NCBI RefSeq assembly: GCF_024582835.1
Contig: NZ_CP102097.1
Coordinates: 186,001 to 250,000, forward strand
Direction of reading: 5' to 3'
Source of the DNA: Vibrio japonicus
Lineage (GTDB): Bacteria; Pseudomonadota; Gammaproteobacteria; Enterobacterales; Vibrionaceae
DNA length: 64,000 nucleotides
Part shown: positions 9,073-18,634 of the stretch, one piece after another
How the letters are laid out: each line of letters starts with the position of its first letter
Numbering within the stretch: the first letter of the stretch is position 1
Translations under genes and position numbers: made by a program
Notes under the pieces: model-generated
What the model was told of the DNA's origin: nothing
Database searches by the model: none
What the model saw: the letters and a program-made list of their open reading frames with translations, nothing else

Positions 9073-10137
9073 ATGGATACTCTTAAAGTTAGTTTACTTG
9101 GTACAGCAGTGGCGTTAACTCTCGCGGGTTGCGGTTCGGATAGTGATTCTTCTACTGGCTCCACTACGCCTGTTACTGTCTCCGTGTCTGATGCGCCTAT
9201 AGATGACGTGACTAAAGCGGTAGTCACCTACAGCAAAGTGGCGTTTCTTCCTATCGGCGGAGGCACACCACAAATTTTCGACGTCTACAAGACAGATGAA
9301 GATGGCAACGCGGTGGACGAAAATGGTGACCTTTTACCTGACGGTGAAGCCCCAATACCACTGAGCGTCAACTTGCTTGACTACCAAGGTGGGAACTCGA
9401 TTGAACTGATTAAAAACAAAGTCATTCCTACTGGTGAATACAAACTTTGTGTCTTTGCCAATGACGGCGATCACCCTACATACCCATCCTACGTGGTTGA
9501 TAAAGTGACCAACAATGAGCTACCACTCACGGTAAAAGGTGACGGTGCTTGCCCTCAAGGTGTCGGCAAAGAAGCGAATGCAGGTGTACTGTTCTTCAAC
9601 AACGCCTTTACAGTAAACTCTAACAACAACGATTACGTAGTAGAGTTTGACCTGCGCCGTGGACTAAAAGCCGTCACTGGCGAGAACAGCTATTCGCTGC
9701 AACGTACCTCGGTGTCATTAATTAACACGGTGGCGACGGGTGAAATTACAGGCAATGTAGAGTCTGCTTTCTTCAACGCCTGTGTCAATGACACTGCTGC
9801 CTCTACCTCGTTCACTAACACCAATGGACATGCTCACGCGGTCTACTTGTATGAAGGCAATATTGAGCAAGAATTCATGGGCCCATTTGCAGGCTTAGCT
9901 GGCATGCAAGCGCCAGTCGCTACAGCAAATGTGGTGACTAAAGACAATGGTAACACCTACGAATATGAGTTCGGGTTCGTGGCACCAGGTACTTATTCTA
10001 TTAGTTATACCTGCACAGCCAACGATGATACCGAAGAAGGTATTGTTTCAGGAGAAACGTTCAGCATGTTCGGTTCTCAAAGTGGGTTGAACGTTTCGGC
10101 AGGTTCAGAAACCCAAGCCGACTTTGATGCACTCTAA
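9073..10137 (+). CDS. DUF4382 lipoprotein
   Basis: 354-aa exported lipoprotein. A signal peptide ends in the lipobox LAGC (Cys20), followed by a Ser/Thr/Asp-rich linker. A DUF4382 domain begins near residue 34 (VSVSDAPIDDVTKAVVTYSK) and runs to about residue 190; the C-terminal part is a second, unassigned beta-rich domain with conserved Cys residues. The absence of Asp at position +2 after the Cys favours outer-membrane sorting by the Lol rule. No function is known for DUF4382. It is a single-gene unit convergent with viaA. Confidence 0.85.
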   Translation: MDTLKVSLLGTAVALTLAGCGSDSDSSTGSTTPVTVSVSDAPIDDVTKAVVTYSKVAFLPIGGGTPQIFDVYKTDEDGNAVDENGDLLPDGEAPIPLSVNLLDYQGGNSIELIKNKVIPTGEYKLCVFANDGDHPTYPSYVVDKVTNNELPLTVKGDGACPQGVGKEANAGVLFFNNAFTVNSNNNDYVVEFDLRRGLKAVTGENSYSLQRTSVSLINTVATGEITGNVESAFFNACVNDTAASTSFTNTNGHAHAVYLYEGNIEQEFMGPFAGLAGMQAPVATANVVTKDNGNTYEYEFGFVAPGTYSISYTCTANDDTEEGIVSGETFSMFGSQSGLNVSAGSETQADFDAL

Positions 10138-10156
10138 GTCTTACATCACAAACAAA

Positions 10157-10181
10157 AATAGGAGCTCATTGAGCTCCTATT
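10157..10181. terminator. Bidirectional hairpin terminator between DUF4382 gene and viaA
   Basis: 11-bp perfect stem (10157-10167 with 10171-10181) and a three-base loop. The minus-strand side continues into a T-rich tract, so it fits best as the end of ravA-viaA. Confidence 0.75.
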
Positions 10182-10206
10182 CATTGTTTCGTTAACTATG
10201 TTCCAA

Positions 10207-11652
10207 CTACCATTTCTTCATAATGCGTCCGACTAAGTTTGGATGATAAGACCAACAGTGATCGAACATCGTCATCAGCTCAGGGTTACCATATTTAGAC
10301 AAGCTGATGGCATGAAAACGATTTTTGCGCGCTTTCAACATCTCAACACGCGCTGCCATTTCTTCTGACTGCTTAGGTGCAATAAAGTCGGAGATAACGA
10401 CCATATCCGCGTTTTTGTATTTGTCTCCTGACATAAGATCGATAGACTTCATTAACACCGGCTCTAAGTCTGTACCACCGTGGAAGCTGTAAGTGAGGAA
10501 ATCGCTCGCTTCACGCAATCCATCCTGCTTCGTCAGTTCATAGGTAATTTGTTCGGTCGAAAACAAAATCACGTAGCAATCCCGGTCTTCAGCGAGTGCA
10601 ATTTGCATCAGCGCATACGCCATCGCTTTCGCGCATTGCTCTGGGAAGCCACTCATTGAACCCGAGGCATCAACACAAACGATGAATGGCCCTTTCTCCA
10701 CATCGACCGATTTGTTGTCCGGACGCTGCGCCCTTACCTTACGCAGTGTGCGAGACTTCCCTTGCATTTTATAGTTCATGAGTCGTTTATCGACTAAGTG
10801 CTTATAAAACACCACTTCAAGTTCAGGATACGCAAGAAACATCGTCTCGTTTGGCAACAACTTATTTAAATCATCACTTTCATGGATACCGACGATGTCA
10901 TCCGTTGCTTCATCGGACTTTTCTTCAACCATTTGAAGATCTTCCGCAGGCGCTCGATTGAGTTCAGGATCGTCCACCTGCCCCGCCATTCGCCCTAGCT
11001 TTTCGGCAATCTCTTGTAGCCCTTTGTTCTTTTTAAGAAACTCAGCGTGACGCTTCATTACTGTCAGGTCAGACTTACTCAGTTTGGCAGACGCCATATC
11101 CCACAAACGACCGACACTGCTTTCGTCCCCCTCTTCCGTCACTTTGTCCATGTTTTTCATGGTTTCCATGCGTTGGTAAAGATCTTTGAGGACTTTCTCT
11201 TTGTTCGCTTCCAGTTCTGTCAGTTGCGCCTGTTTTATCGCATCTGACAAACTTTGATACCACTGGTCGCAAAAGTAGTGCGGAAACATAGGATTGTACA
11301 AACCCTTGTTCTTTTCGATCAGACGCCTTGCCTGTAGATAAAACGCTGAGTGCCACTCTAGCTTTTTAAGAATGGTTGGGATCTCGTCAAAAAACTGTTG
11401 TTCATCCCAATGTATGACTTCTTGGTAGAGCGCAAGCTCCTGCTGAAATCGCTCTGTTTCACATACTTTAGTAATGCGCTTTTTAACGCTACCGCGCCAC
11501 TTGAGTATGTGGTTTTTTACCGAAGATTTTACACCTCGGTTTTCCGCCATCGCCATCACCTGAGAACGCGCCATCAAATCATTCACAGCCGAATCAATAA
11601 TCCCGGAATCGGCGATCATCAAGGCAAGATTTAGTCCATCTGCTCCTAACAT
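10207..11652 (-). CDS. viaA: ViaA, VWA-domain partner of RavA ATPase
   Basis: 481-aa protein, near the size of E. coli ViaA (about 483). The C-terminal von Willebrand A domain has the MIDAS motif DASGS at 328-332 and a downstream GGTD (about 392-395). The N-terminal half is helical. ViaA binds and stimulates the MoxR-type ATPase RavA; the pair has been linked to respiratory complexes, iron-sulphur biology and aminoglycoside sensitivity in enterobacteria. It follows ravA with a ten-base gap, so both are one operon, and a hairpin at 10157-10181 ends it. Confident by domain order and context. Confidence 0.93.
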   Translation of the reverse strand: MLGADGLNLALMIADSGIIDSAVNDLMARSQVMAMAENRGVKSSVKNHILKWRGSVKKRITKVCETERFQQELALYQEVIHWDEQQFFDEIPTILKKLEWHSAFYLQARRLIEKNKGLYNPMFPHYFCDQWYQSLSDAIKQAQLTELEANKEKVLKDLYQRMETMKNMDKVTEEGDESSVGRLWDMASAKLSKSDLTVMKRHAEFLKKNKGLQEIAEKLGRMAGQVDDPELNRAPAEDLQMVEEKSDEATDDIVGIHESDDLNKLLPNETMFLAYPELEVVFYKHLVDKRLMNYKMQGKSRTLRKVRAQRPDNKSVDVEKGPFIVCVDASGSMSGFPEQCAKAMAYALMQIALAEDRDCYVILFSTEQITYELTKQDGLREASDFLTYSFHGGTDLEPVLMKSIDLMSGDKYKNADMVVISDFIAPKQSEEMAARVEMLKARKNRFHAISLSKYGNPELMTMFDHCWSYHPNLVGRIMKKW

Positions 11653-11662
11653 TCACCACTCC

Positions 11663-13327
11663 TTACGAGAAGAATTGATTCAGGTTCTTGAAACGAAAAA
11701 CCGTACGTTCACATTCGTTTTTAGTCGACTCTATGACCTGCTGAAGATTCTGAAGGCTCGACTCCATTGCGCGTGGCAATTCTGGGTCAACGAAATTATG
11801 CGGCAAAGCGCCATGAAAGTTTGAACGTACTTTGCGTAGGTGATGTTCTGCTTGGTTCAGCTGCTCCAAAGCCGTTTCTGACTTACTTAACCACTCTTGA
11901 TATGTTGAATCATCTAGGCCTTTGTTAGTGACCACCGCCACCATTACAGCGCGATTAGCGATATCTTTAATCACTAAGTGGTTAGCTGCATCAACGTCAA
12001 AACGTAGTCGACACATATTGGTGTTTTGGTTTACATAACCGTATACGTCACCGTGCCCTTCCTTAATCACGCGCTCTAGATCGTTCTTAGGAACATAAAC
12101 CCAGCGACTATCCCCTTTTTCAGACTCAGAAACAGACATGTTGCTTTGCAGAAGAACCAATTTAACGAGATCATAAGCACTGCCTACCTTGTAGCTTTTT
12201 GCGCCTGAAATGTCATAACTGTTCACCTGCTTTTTGAGAAGTCCTGTTGAGGATTCCGTAGAAAGCATGATGCCAAATTGCGATTCGAGCTCTTCTTGAA
12301 TGTCAGATAACTCCTCGCGACACAGTGTAATTTGTTGTTCCACATCCTGCTGATCAAATGCATGTTTCAGAGCAAATTCTCTGATGACTTTTTGTACTAC
12401 TTCGCGGGACTCAGGGCTGTTCCATAGGCAGTCTTGTAGCAACAGCAAATCGAGAGGATTAATCGCATCTCGGCCATTAAAATAGGCGCTGGCTTTAAGC
12501 AACTTGACGGCTTTTTTCCAGCGACGATCCGAGACATACATATCGGTATTGGCGATATCGACACCAGTGCTCTCGGTCGCGGCTTTCTCCAGCATGCTCT
12601 TTAAGTCAAACAGCTTTTCAAACACGGCATCAGACAGCTCCAATCGCTCCAACTCAGCCTGCCACTGATGGTATTCCGCATCGGTAATGGCTAAACCCTC
12701 TGGCACTTTCGCTTCTTGAGGTGTACCCACTGTCAGCATCGACTTAAAGTTCTGCTTGTTCTGAATTCGGTTAACAAACACACGAACCAACATACGGTCG
12801 TACAGTGCTTCCAGTCCGCTGTCTTCATCGGGCAGTTCGTTAGACGCAGACACCAACAAACGCATCGGCACTCGTTCTATATCGCTACCATTTTTGAAGG
12901 TTTTTTCATTCACGACTGTGAGCAGTGTATTCAAAATCGCGGGGCCTGCTTTCCAGATCTCATCCAAAAATACAACTTGCGCCGTCGGTAAGTAGCCTTC
13001 CGTTAGGCGAAGGTAGCGCCCGTTGTCTTTTAGCTCCTGAATGCTTAACGGGCCAAACACCTCTTCTGGCGTTGAAAAGCGCGTCATCAAATACTCAAAA
13101 TAGGACGAATTATCAAACGCTTGGATTAAGCGTTTTGCGATTAAACTTTTTGCAATACCAGGAGGGCCGAGTAGAAAAACGCTCTCGCCAGCTAACGCGG
13201 CAAGTAAACACAGTTTGATGGTGTCTTCTCGCTCGTAAACGCCATCAGAGAGCGCATGCGCTAACTTATTGATTCGTTCAGAGAGCAACGCTTTTTGTGA
13301 GTGAGACACCTGAGTAGGATTTATCAT
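11663..13327 (-). CDS. ravA: RavA, MoxR-family AAA+ ATPase
   Basis: 554-aa ATPase. Walker A is GPPGIAKS at 54-61 and Walker B is VVFLDE ending at 123, both in the N-terminal AAA+ module; the rest contains the region that in E. coli RavA includes the LARA domain, which binds the inducible lysine decarboxylase. The protein is about 50 residues longer than the E. coli one (about 498). It acts as a hexamer with ViaA. It is the first gene of the ravA-viaA unit. The 268 bases upstream (13328-13595) are AT-rich and contain no convincing gene. Confidence 0.93.
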   Translation of the reverse strand: MINPTQVSHSQKALLSERINKLAHALSDGVYEREDTIKLCLLAALAGESVFLLGPPGIAKSLIAKRLIQAFDNSSYFEYLMTRFSTPEEVFGPLSIQELKDNGRYLRLTEGYLPTAQVVFLDEIWKAGPAILNTLLTVVNEKTFKNGSDIERVPMRLLVSASNELPDEDSGLEALYDRMLVRVFVNRIQNKQNFKSMLTVGTPQEAKVPEGLAITDAEYHQWQAELERLELSDAVFEKLFDLKSMLEKAATESTGVDIANTDMYVSDRRWKKAVKLLKASAYFNGRDAINPLDLLLLQDCLWNSPESREVVQKVIREFALKHAFDQQDVEQQITLCREELSDIQEELESQFGIMLSTESSTGLLKKQVNSYDISGAKSYKVGSAYDLVKLVLLQSNMSVSESEKGDSRWVYVPKNDLERVIKEGHGDVYGYVNQNTNMCRLRFDVDAANHLVIKDIANRAVMVAVVTNKGLDDSTYQEWLSKSETALEQLNQAEHHLRKVRSNFHGALPHNFVDPELPRAMESSLQNLQQVIESTKNECERTVFRFKNLNQFFS

Positions 13328-13595
13328 TGTTGCAGCCCTCTGAAATCACCGAAATGTACTGTATATATGATTTTATACATTTGTTATCACTTTGTTACAA
13401 GTGCAATTTTTATAATGAACAAATGTTTATATCAGAGGCATTAATCTGGAAATGTAATGAAATCAATGTTTCCATTATTGAGAGCGTAATCACTTTTCGT
13501 TCCGGTATTCGTATTCAATCACGGTCATTTCTTCTTTTCTTCATATAAATATGCGGATAAGGTAGCAGCTGTGTTAGCAGATAAGTAATAACAAC

Positions 13596-14126
13596 ATGCC
13601 ATCGCCTTCTTCTCGAAAAACCATTCATACGTGGAAACATATCTCTTTAGTCGAAGAGCAAATAACACTGCCAAACGGAAAAGATATCGTTCACACCACT
13701 ATCGCTCACCCTGGCGCTGCAGTGATTCTCCCAATAAGCGAAGACGGCAAAATCGTCATGGTGAATCAGTTTCGCCCTTCTCTACATAAATGGTTGCTAG
13801 AATTACCAGCTGGCACACTGGAAAGCCCAGAAAACGTGGAGGAATGCGCGAAACGTGAGCTGGAAGAAGAGACGGGATTCAGTGCCAAAGAATTCATCGC
13901 GCTTGGCCAAGTAACACCGCTAGCGGGATTCTGTGATGAAATTCAGTATTTGTTTGTCGCAAAAGGGCTGAGTGAAACCTGTCGTTATGAATGTGACGAC
14001 GACGAAGTGATCGAAGTGGTACATCTATCCATCGAAGAGTTAGAACAAAAAATCGTGAATGATGAGATTACTGATGCCAAGACAATTGCATGTGTGAGTA
14101 AAGCGAAACTGTGCGGCTATATATAA
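13596..14126 (+). CDS. Nudix hydrolase, ADP-ribose pyrophosphatase-like
   Basis: 176-aa enzyme with a complete Nudix box at residues 73-95 (G-TLES-PENVEECAKRELEEETGF pattern with the REL-EE-G core), the Mg2+-binding catalytic site for hydrolysing nucleoside diphosphates linked to another moiety. The upstream PAG and the overall layout (strand containing VNQFRPS, then ELPAG) fit the ADP-sugar/ADP-ribose diphosphatase subgroup. It is followed 28 bases later by L-threonine aldolase and may be co-transcribed with it. Substrate assignment is by subgroup resemblance only. Confidence 0.88.
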   Translation: MPSPSSRKTIHTWKHISLVEEQITLPNGKDIVHTTIAHPGAAVILPISEDGKIVMVNQFRPSLHKWLLELPAGTLESPENVEECAKRELEEETGFSAKEFIALGQVTPLAGFCDEIQYLFVAKGLSETCRYECDDDEVIEVVHLSIEELEQKIVNDEITDAKTIACVSKAKLCGYI

Positions 14127-14154
14127 GATAATAAAATGGATATAGGAGATAAAA

Positions 14155-15159
14155 ATGGATTTTCGTTCAGATACTGTCACTAAACCAACTGACAACATGC
14201 GTAAGGCAATGGCGGATGCGATAGTTGGAGATGACGTTTACGGTGACGACCCTACAGTCAACGACTTAGAGAATTGGGCGGCTGAGCGTCATGGGTTCGA
14301 GGCAGCCCTCTTTACTACGTCTGGAACGCAAGCCAACCTGCTAGCATTAATGTCACACTGTGAACGTGGTGACGAGTATCTGTGTGGGCAACAAGCTCAC
14401 AACTATAAATTTGAAGCAGGTGGTGCAGCGGTACTGGGATCGATACAACCTCAACCGATTGAAAACAACCCTGACGGCACACTCGATTTTGCAAAACTCA
14501 AAGCAGCGATTAAGCCTGACGACTCTCATTTTGCGCGCACAAAACTCCTCAGCCTAGAAAACACCATCAACGGGAAAGTCCTGCCGATGTCTTATCTGGA
14601 AGAAGCGCGTCAGTTCGTCAATGAACACAATCTGGCGCTGCATCTTGATGGCGCTCGTGTTTACAATGCAGCTGTGGCATTAAATGTCGATGTCGCGGAG
14701 ATTGCCAAGCATTTTGATTCTATGACGATCTGTTTATCGAAAGGACTAGCAGCGCCTATTGGGTCGCTGTTATTGGGTAATAAAGCGTTCATCGCCAAAG
14801 CTCACAGACTTCGTAAAATGGTCGGCGGCGGTATGCGTCAGGCGGGAATTTTAGCCGCAGCAGGTAAACTGGCACTGACAGAACAAGTCGAGCAGATAAA
14901 GACGGACCATGTGAATGCGAAGCTACTGGCGAGAAAGCTATCTGAATTACCCGGCTTTAACGTAAATCCTGATTTCGTACAGACCAATATTGTGTTTGCT
15001 AAGTTAGATCCTCAAGTCAACATCGACAGTATTGCGGAAAAACTCAAAGCGGACGGGATCACCATCTCACCCGGCAATCCGGTTCGATTCGTGACCCATA
15101 AAGATGTCTCTGATAGCGATGTTATCGCTCTGGCAAACAATATCAAAAAATATCTTTAA
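14155..15159 (+). CDS. ltaE: Low-specificity L-threonine aldolase
   Basis: 334-aa PLP enzyme cleaving L-threonine or L-allo-threonine to glycine and acetaldehyde. The N-terminus MDFRSDTVTKP is diagnostic of the family, and the PLP-binding lysine is K196 in the motif CLSKGLAAPIGS, one residue off the E. coli LtaE position. HLDGAR (about 163-168) supplies the aspartate that contacts the PLP ring nitrogen. A good ribosome site (AGGAG) precedes the ATG. A strong terminator at 15190-15215 ends the unit. Confidence 0.95.
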   Translation: MDFRSDTVTKPTDNMRKAMADAIVGDDVYGDDPTVNDLENWAAERHGFEAALFTTSGTQANLLALMSHCERGDEYLCGQQAHNYKFEAGGAAVLGSIQPQPIENNPDGTLDFAKLKAAIKPDDSHFARTKLLSLENTINGKVLPMSYLEEARQFVNEHNLALHLDGARVYNAAVALNVDVAEIAKHFDSMTICLSKGLAAPIGSLLLGNKAFIAKAHRLRKMVGGGMRQAGILAAAGKLALTEQVEQIKTDHVNAKLLARKLSELPGFNVNPDFVQTNIVFAKLDPQVNIDSIAEKLKADGITISPGNPVRFVTHKDVSDSDVIALANNIKKYL

Positions 15160-15189
15160 GTTAGCCACTTATTGATCTCACTACATTGA

Positions 15190-15215
15190 GCTTCCCCTTA
15201 GGGGAGGCTTTATTG
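15190..15215 (+). terminator. Intrinsic terminator after ltaE
   Basis: 8-bp GC-rich stem (15190-15197 with 15201-15208), loop TTA, followed by a T-rich tract. Its position shows that the longer in-frame start for the next gene at 15186 is not used. Confidence 0.85.
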
Positions 15216-15245
15216 TTATCTGCAGTACAACAGTTCGAGATCACC

Positions 15246-15569
15246 ATGAAAGCAAGAATCCCTACCTTAATTGCAGCGCTGACTTTTACTGCCATTACTG
15301 CCCAAGCAAGCGAGCTCGGCAATGCAGAACTTGGGCAAGTAAAATCACCAAGCTGTGTGTTTTGTCATGGCCCGAAAGGTCAAGCAGTCAATCCAAGCTA
15401 TCCAAACTTGCAAGGCCAAAACGCACAGTATCTATTTGAGTCAATGCAAGCGTATCAACGAGGCGACAGGACGGGCGCACTGGCAGAAATGATGCGAGCG
15501 CAACTGTCTAAACTCAACAAACAAGATTTAAAAGACATTGCGGCTTACTACGCCGAACAAAACCAATAA
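15246..15569 (+). CDS. Small periplasmic class I cytochrome c
   Basis: 107-aa protein from the ATG at 15246, chosen because it begins a normal signal peptide (MKARIPTLIAALTFTAITAQA) and because the frame upstream runs through a terminator. Heme-binding motif CVFCH at 37-41, with a candidate axial methionine in the MM pair near residue 81. It is a single-heme c-type electron carrier of the c553/c4-like class in the periplasm. No partner oxidase or reductase is adjacent, so the redox partner is unknown. Confidence 0.9.
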   Translation: MKARIPTLIAALTFTAITAQASELGNAELGQVKSPSCVFCHGPKGQAVNPSYPNLQGQNAQYLFESMQAYQRGDRTGALAEMMRAQLSKLNKQDLKDIAAYYAEQNQ

Positions 15570-15688
15570 GCTTAGATGACGTAGAATGTTACTGACCAAA
15601 CACTAACAAAACTATTTACTTACTCTGATGTCCGGCGATGAACAATCCGTTATGTTAGCAAGGTCAAATTGCTAATAGGAATAAAGAC

Positions 15689-16198
15689 ATGAAAATGCGT
15701 AGTTTCGTTTTGGCGGCTGTAGCGGTTACCGCTTTATCAGCATGTAAAGATGATACGCCGACGGTCGCGAATATCACCATGGTAGAGAGCGTCACTAAAA
15801 CAGTAAAACAACCTTTTCAGGAATGTGTTGATGTCGTCGTGACACATAAGGCTAAGCCTACTGATGAAAATCGAATTTTAGGTACTGTTGGTGGTGCCGC
15901 AGCTGGTGCAGCACTAGGCAATCAGTTCGGTGGTGGTTCGGGTAAAATCATTGCAACAGCAGCGGGCACAATTGCAGGCGCGATGACAGGCCGAGAAATC
16001 CAAGGCAATATGCAGAACAATAATGTCGTCAGCACAACGGAAAAGCAGTGTCACACTAAGTACACAACAACGACGCAAGTAGTCGGTTACGATGTCACGT
16101 ATGAGATTGCTGGTTTACCTACTACGGTACGTTTAAAGAACAAACCTGCAGGCAAAACCTTCCCTATTCAAAATGACCGTGTCATTTTGCCAGAATAA
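15689..16198 (+). CDS. Glycine-zipper 2TM-type lipoprotein
   Basis: 169-aa envelope protein. The signal peptide ends in LSAC (Cys19), a lipobox. Residues about 65-105 form a glycine/alanine-rich zipper (GGAAAGAALGNQFGGG...) like the SlyB/Rick_17kDa_Anti family, flanked by a pair of cysteines (Cys46 region and the QCHTKY stretch). Such proteins sit in the outer membrane and relate to envelope stress, but this one has no assigned role. Monocistronic, with a hairpin terminator at 16254-16277. Confidence 0.85.
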   Translation: MKMRSFVLAAVAVTALSACKDDTPTVANITMVESVTKTVKQPFQECVDVVVTHKAKPTDENRILGTVGGAAAGAALGNQFGGGSGKIIATAAGTIAGAMTGREIQGNMQNNNVVSTTEKQCHTKYTTTTQVVGYDVTYEIAGLPTTVRLKNKPAGKTFPIQNDRVILPE

Positions 16199-16253
16199 GC
16201 ACACAACAACTTCTCTCGGCTTTTATTGCTGAGTGATGTTAGCTGTACAATAA

Positions 16254-16277
16254 AGTCCCTCCACACTAGGAGGGGCT
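16254..16277 (+). terminator. Terminator-like hairpin after the glycine-zipper gene
   Basis: Nine-pair stem including one G-T pair (AGTCCCTCC with GGAGGGGCT) and a six-base loop, followed by TTG and a modest T tract. It lies between two convergent genes. Confidence 0.6.
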
Positions 16278-16295
16278 TTGAGCTTTAACAATCAT

Positions 16296-17027
16296 TTAAA
16301 TCGAGTTATCACACTCCATTTTTCTATTTTTGGCGCGCTGGTAGCGTAAAAAGCCGACTCCGAGTAATCCCAACCATAACGATGCCAATGTCTCAGGTTC
16401 TGGAACTGCGACTGCGAATGGAGTCGCCGCCTCTCCAACGGTAAGTGATACAACAAAGTCATCAAAATCGGCATCCGAACGCGCACCGCCATCGTCATAA
16501 AACAAGTAAGCTGTTGAAAAGTCTAAGTGGTATTCGTCCTCCCCGTAAAAACCAAAGAAGAAACTTGGCTCATCATAATTATTCACCCCATTTAACACGG
16601 TAGATGAACAGCCAAAAATAGTGCATCGACTAAACCCAAACGGCAAAGCTTCGTTATCTTGGTGAGTGAACGTTTCCGTTTCCGTTCTATTAAAAGAGTC
16701 AGCTTCCGTGAGAATCGTACTCGCCCTTCTACCATTAGATTCAAATAATACGTTCCTACTCCAAATAGAGGACTCTGATCCTAAGTATGTAAAATTGAGA
16801 TCGTAGGAGCCTTCATTGTTACCATCAAAAAATAAATTTGCCCCCATCCAACCAAAGATTTTAGTTGGGTCAACGTAATCATTGTCGAATGTTGTCTGAA
16901 CCACGCTACTCAGTGAATACAACGCATCTCCACTTTGTATTTTATCGACGAGTAGCCCTGCGTGGGTATTAGTAGCGAGCAAGACACAGGATGCAACCAT
17001 GGGTAGAAACAATTTGCCTTTTAACAT
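16296..17027 (-). CDS. PEP-CTERM sorting-domain protein
   Basis: 243-aa exported protein. The start at 17027 is preferred over 17045 because AAGGAG lies five bases upstream and a proper signal peptide follows (MLKGKLFLPMVASCVLLATNTHA). The C-terminus has a PEP-CTERM tripartite signal: VPEPETLA, a hydrophobic helix, then a basic end RYQRAKNRK. Proteins of this kind are cut and sorted by exosortase, often with exopolysaccharide production. No exosortase gene is in the window, so it would have to be encoded elsewhere. The body of the protein is beta-rich and unrecognised. Confidence 0.82.
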   Translation of the reverse strand: MLKGKLFLPMVASCVLLATNTHAGLLVDKIQSGDALYSLSSVVQTTFDNDYVDPTKIFGWMGANLFFDGNNEGSYDLNFTYLGSESSIWSRNVLFESNGRRASTILTEADSFNRTETETFTHQDNEALPFGFSRCTIFGCSSTVLNGVNNYDEPSFFFGFYGEDEYHLDFSTAYLFYDDGGARSDADFDDFVVSLTVGEAATPFAVAVPEPETLASLWLGLLGVGFLRYQRAKNRKMECDNSI

Positions 17028-17045
17028 CGGGACTCCTTCTGTCAT

Positions 17046-17659
17046 CTTTTAGTTTATCTAATTTCCTACTGAACATTTGCACTAGCAAGCAATAAGATTC
17101 GTATCTAGCACAAATCGAACCAATTATTTTTATATTTAAATTCAAATAATTAAGATGATAGTTTTATTTTGTTGTAAAAAGATCTGACACTAAAGTTTAT
17201 AAATCTCACTAAAGATTAGGTAAATACTCATTGGAATACTAAATGAGAAAGATAATATTTAAGTAAAGTCCTCGATTAGGAAATTAAGCCAAAGCGGTGA
17301 TTAATGCATTCAACATTAAGACGTTCAAAATTGGCGGAATAAGCCTCATTAGCGCTTTATTGCCATGCCTGGCCCCACAATTCATTTAAACGACACCATG
17401 TCGCCAAATTGGGCTGTTTGATCTCACTTATCGCGGGACATTTCTGAGTTACGGAAGGTAGTAAGCAGGTAACTGAGATAATCATCAACTTTTAGGTATC
17501 CACACTCATTTAAAACTATGTTTTTTTCGGTTTTGTTTTAAGTTATGTGTTTATGCGTTTGGTTTTATAAATGTTGAGATTTCATATCTAATCAATGCGT
17601 TACAAAAACGCCAACTCTATCTTTTATAACTCTGCGCTTAGCCTAGGGAGGCTCTGTCA
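17046..17659. other. 614-bp AT-rich gap upstream of cas1
   Basis: No convincing gene. The left two-thirds is AT-rich; 17330-17470 is more balanced in composition and might be an old mobile-element scrap, but I cannot name one. The right end (17521-17640) is T-rich and should contain the promoter of the cas operon; GGGAGG nine bases before the cas1 ATG is its ribosome site. Confidence 0.4.
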
Positions 17660-18634
17660 ATGAATCACACTTTCACACCCAGCGAAATGAAAACCGTATT
17701 GCACTCAAAAAGGGCGAACCTTTACTACCTGCAGCATTGCCGCGTGCTGGTTAATGGTGGTCGCGTTGAATACGTAACCGAGCAAGGTAAAGAAAGCTTG
17801 TACTGGAACATTCCTATTGCAAACACAACCTCAATCTTGCTAGGGACAGGTACCTCAGTCACACAATCTGCGATGCGTGAACTTGCCAAAGCGGGCGTCT
17901 TGGTGGGCTTTTGCGGTGGGGGTGGTACACCGTTGTTTTCAGGGAACGAAGTGGAAGTCGATATATCTTGGCTGACCCCTCTATCCGAATACCGTCCGAC
18001 AGAGTATCTACAAAAATGGGTTAGCTTCTGGTTTGACGACAGTAAACGTTTAGCAGCCGCAAAACAGTTTCAACTTGCGCGACTCGCCATGATCAAAAAA
18101 CACTGGTTATCGGCCAGTGTGCAAAAGCAGTTTCCTGTCCAGGACACTCAACTTATGCCCGTTTTAGAGCGATTCGAGCGCCTACTTGCCGATTGCGAAA
18201 CCACCCAAGATGTACTGCTACTTGAGGCAACCACCACCAAAACGCTTTACAAACTAGCCTGCCAAGCAGTGAACTATGGTGATTTCAAACGTTCAGAACG
18301 CGGCAATAGCAACGATATCGCCAACCAATTTTTAGATCACGGTAACTATCTCGCCTACGGACTCGGTGCAACCGCATGTTGGGTAATTGGACTGCCACAC
18401 GGCTTAGCCATTTTGCACGGTAAAACAAGGCGTGGCGGTTTGGTCTTCGATGTTGCCGATATCGTGAAGGATGCCTTGGTGTTGCCACAAGCATTCATCT
18501 CCGCGATGGCTGGCGACGACGAGCAAGAGTTTCGTCAACGCTGTCTCAATCAGCTGCGTTCAGGAAATGCGCTTGATGTGATGATTGATACGCTACAAGC
18601 CACAGCTGAACACTGCGCGGAGATGGTGGTATGA
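17660..18634 (+). CDS. cas1: Cas1, type I-F CRISPR integrase
   Basis: 324-aa integrase that with the Cas2 part of Cas2-3 inserts new spacers at the leader end. The metal-site residues are present: E189 (in LLLEATTTK), H253 (ILHGK) and D267 (FDVADIVKD), each one residue before the known E190, H254 and D268 of Pseudomonas aeruginosa Cas1. The length matches the I-F family. It is the first gene of the cas operon, with a strong GGGAGG ribosome site, and overlaps the next gene by four bases (ATGA). All active-site residues are intact, so adaptation should be possible. Confidence 0.97.
   Translation: MNHTFTPSEMKTVLHSKRANLYYLQHCRVLVNGGRVEYVTEQGKESLYWNIPIANTTSILLGTGTSVTQSAMRELAKAGVLVGFCGGGGTPLFSGNEVEVDISWLTPLSEYRPTEYLQKWVSFWFDDSKRLAAAKQFQLARLAMIKKHWLSASVQKQFPVQDTQLMPVLERFERLLADCETTQDVLLLEATTTKTLYKLACQAVNYGDFKRSERGNSNDIANQFLDHGNYLAYGLGATACWVIGLPHGLAILHGKTRRGGLVFDVADIVKDALVLPQAFISAMAGDDEQEFRQRCLNQLRSGNALDVMIDTLQATAEHCAEMVV

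Noticed and set aside
13327..13548. 73-codon plus-strand frame just upstream of the Nudix gene.
   Set aside because: No ribosome site, AT-rich, unlike any family, and it starts opposite the ravA start codon.
15186..15245. N-terminal extension of the cytochrome c frame.
   Set aside because: It lies on the ltaE terminator hairpin and breaks the signal peptide; the ATG at 15246 is better.
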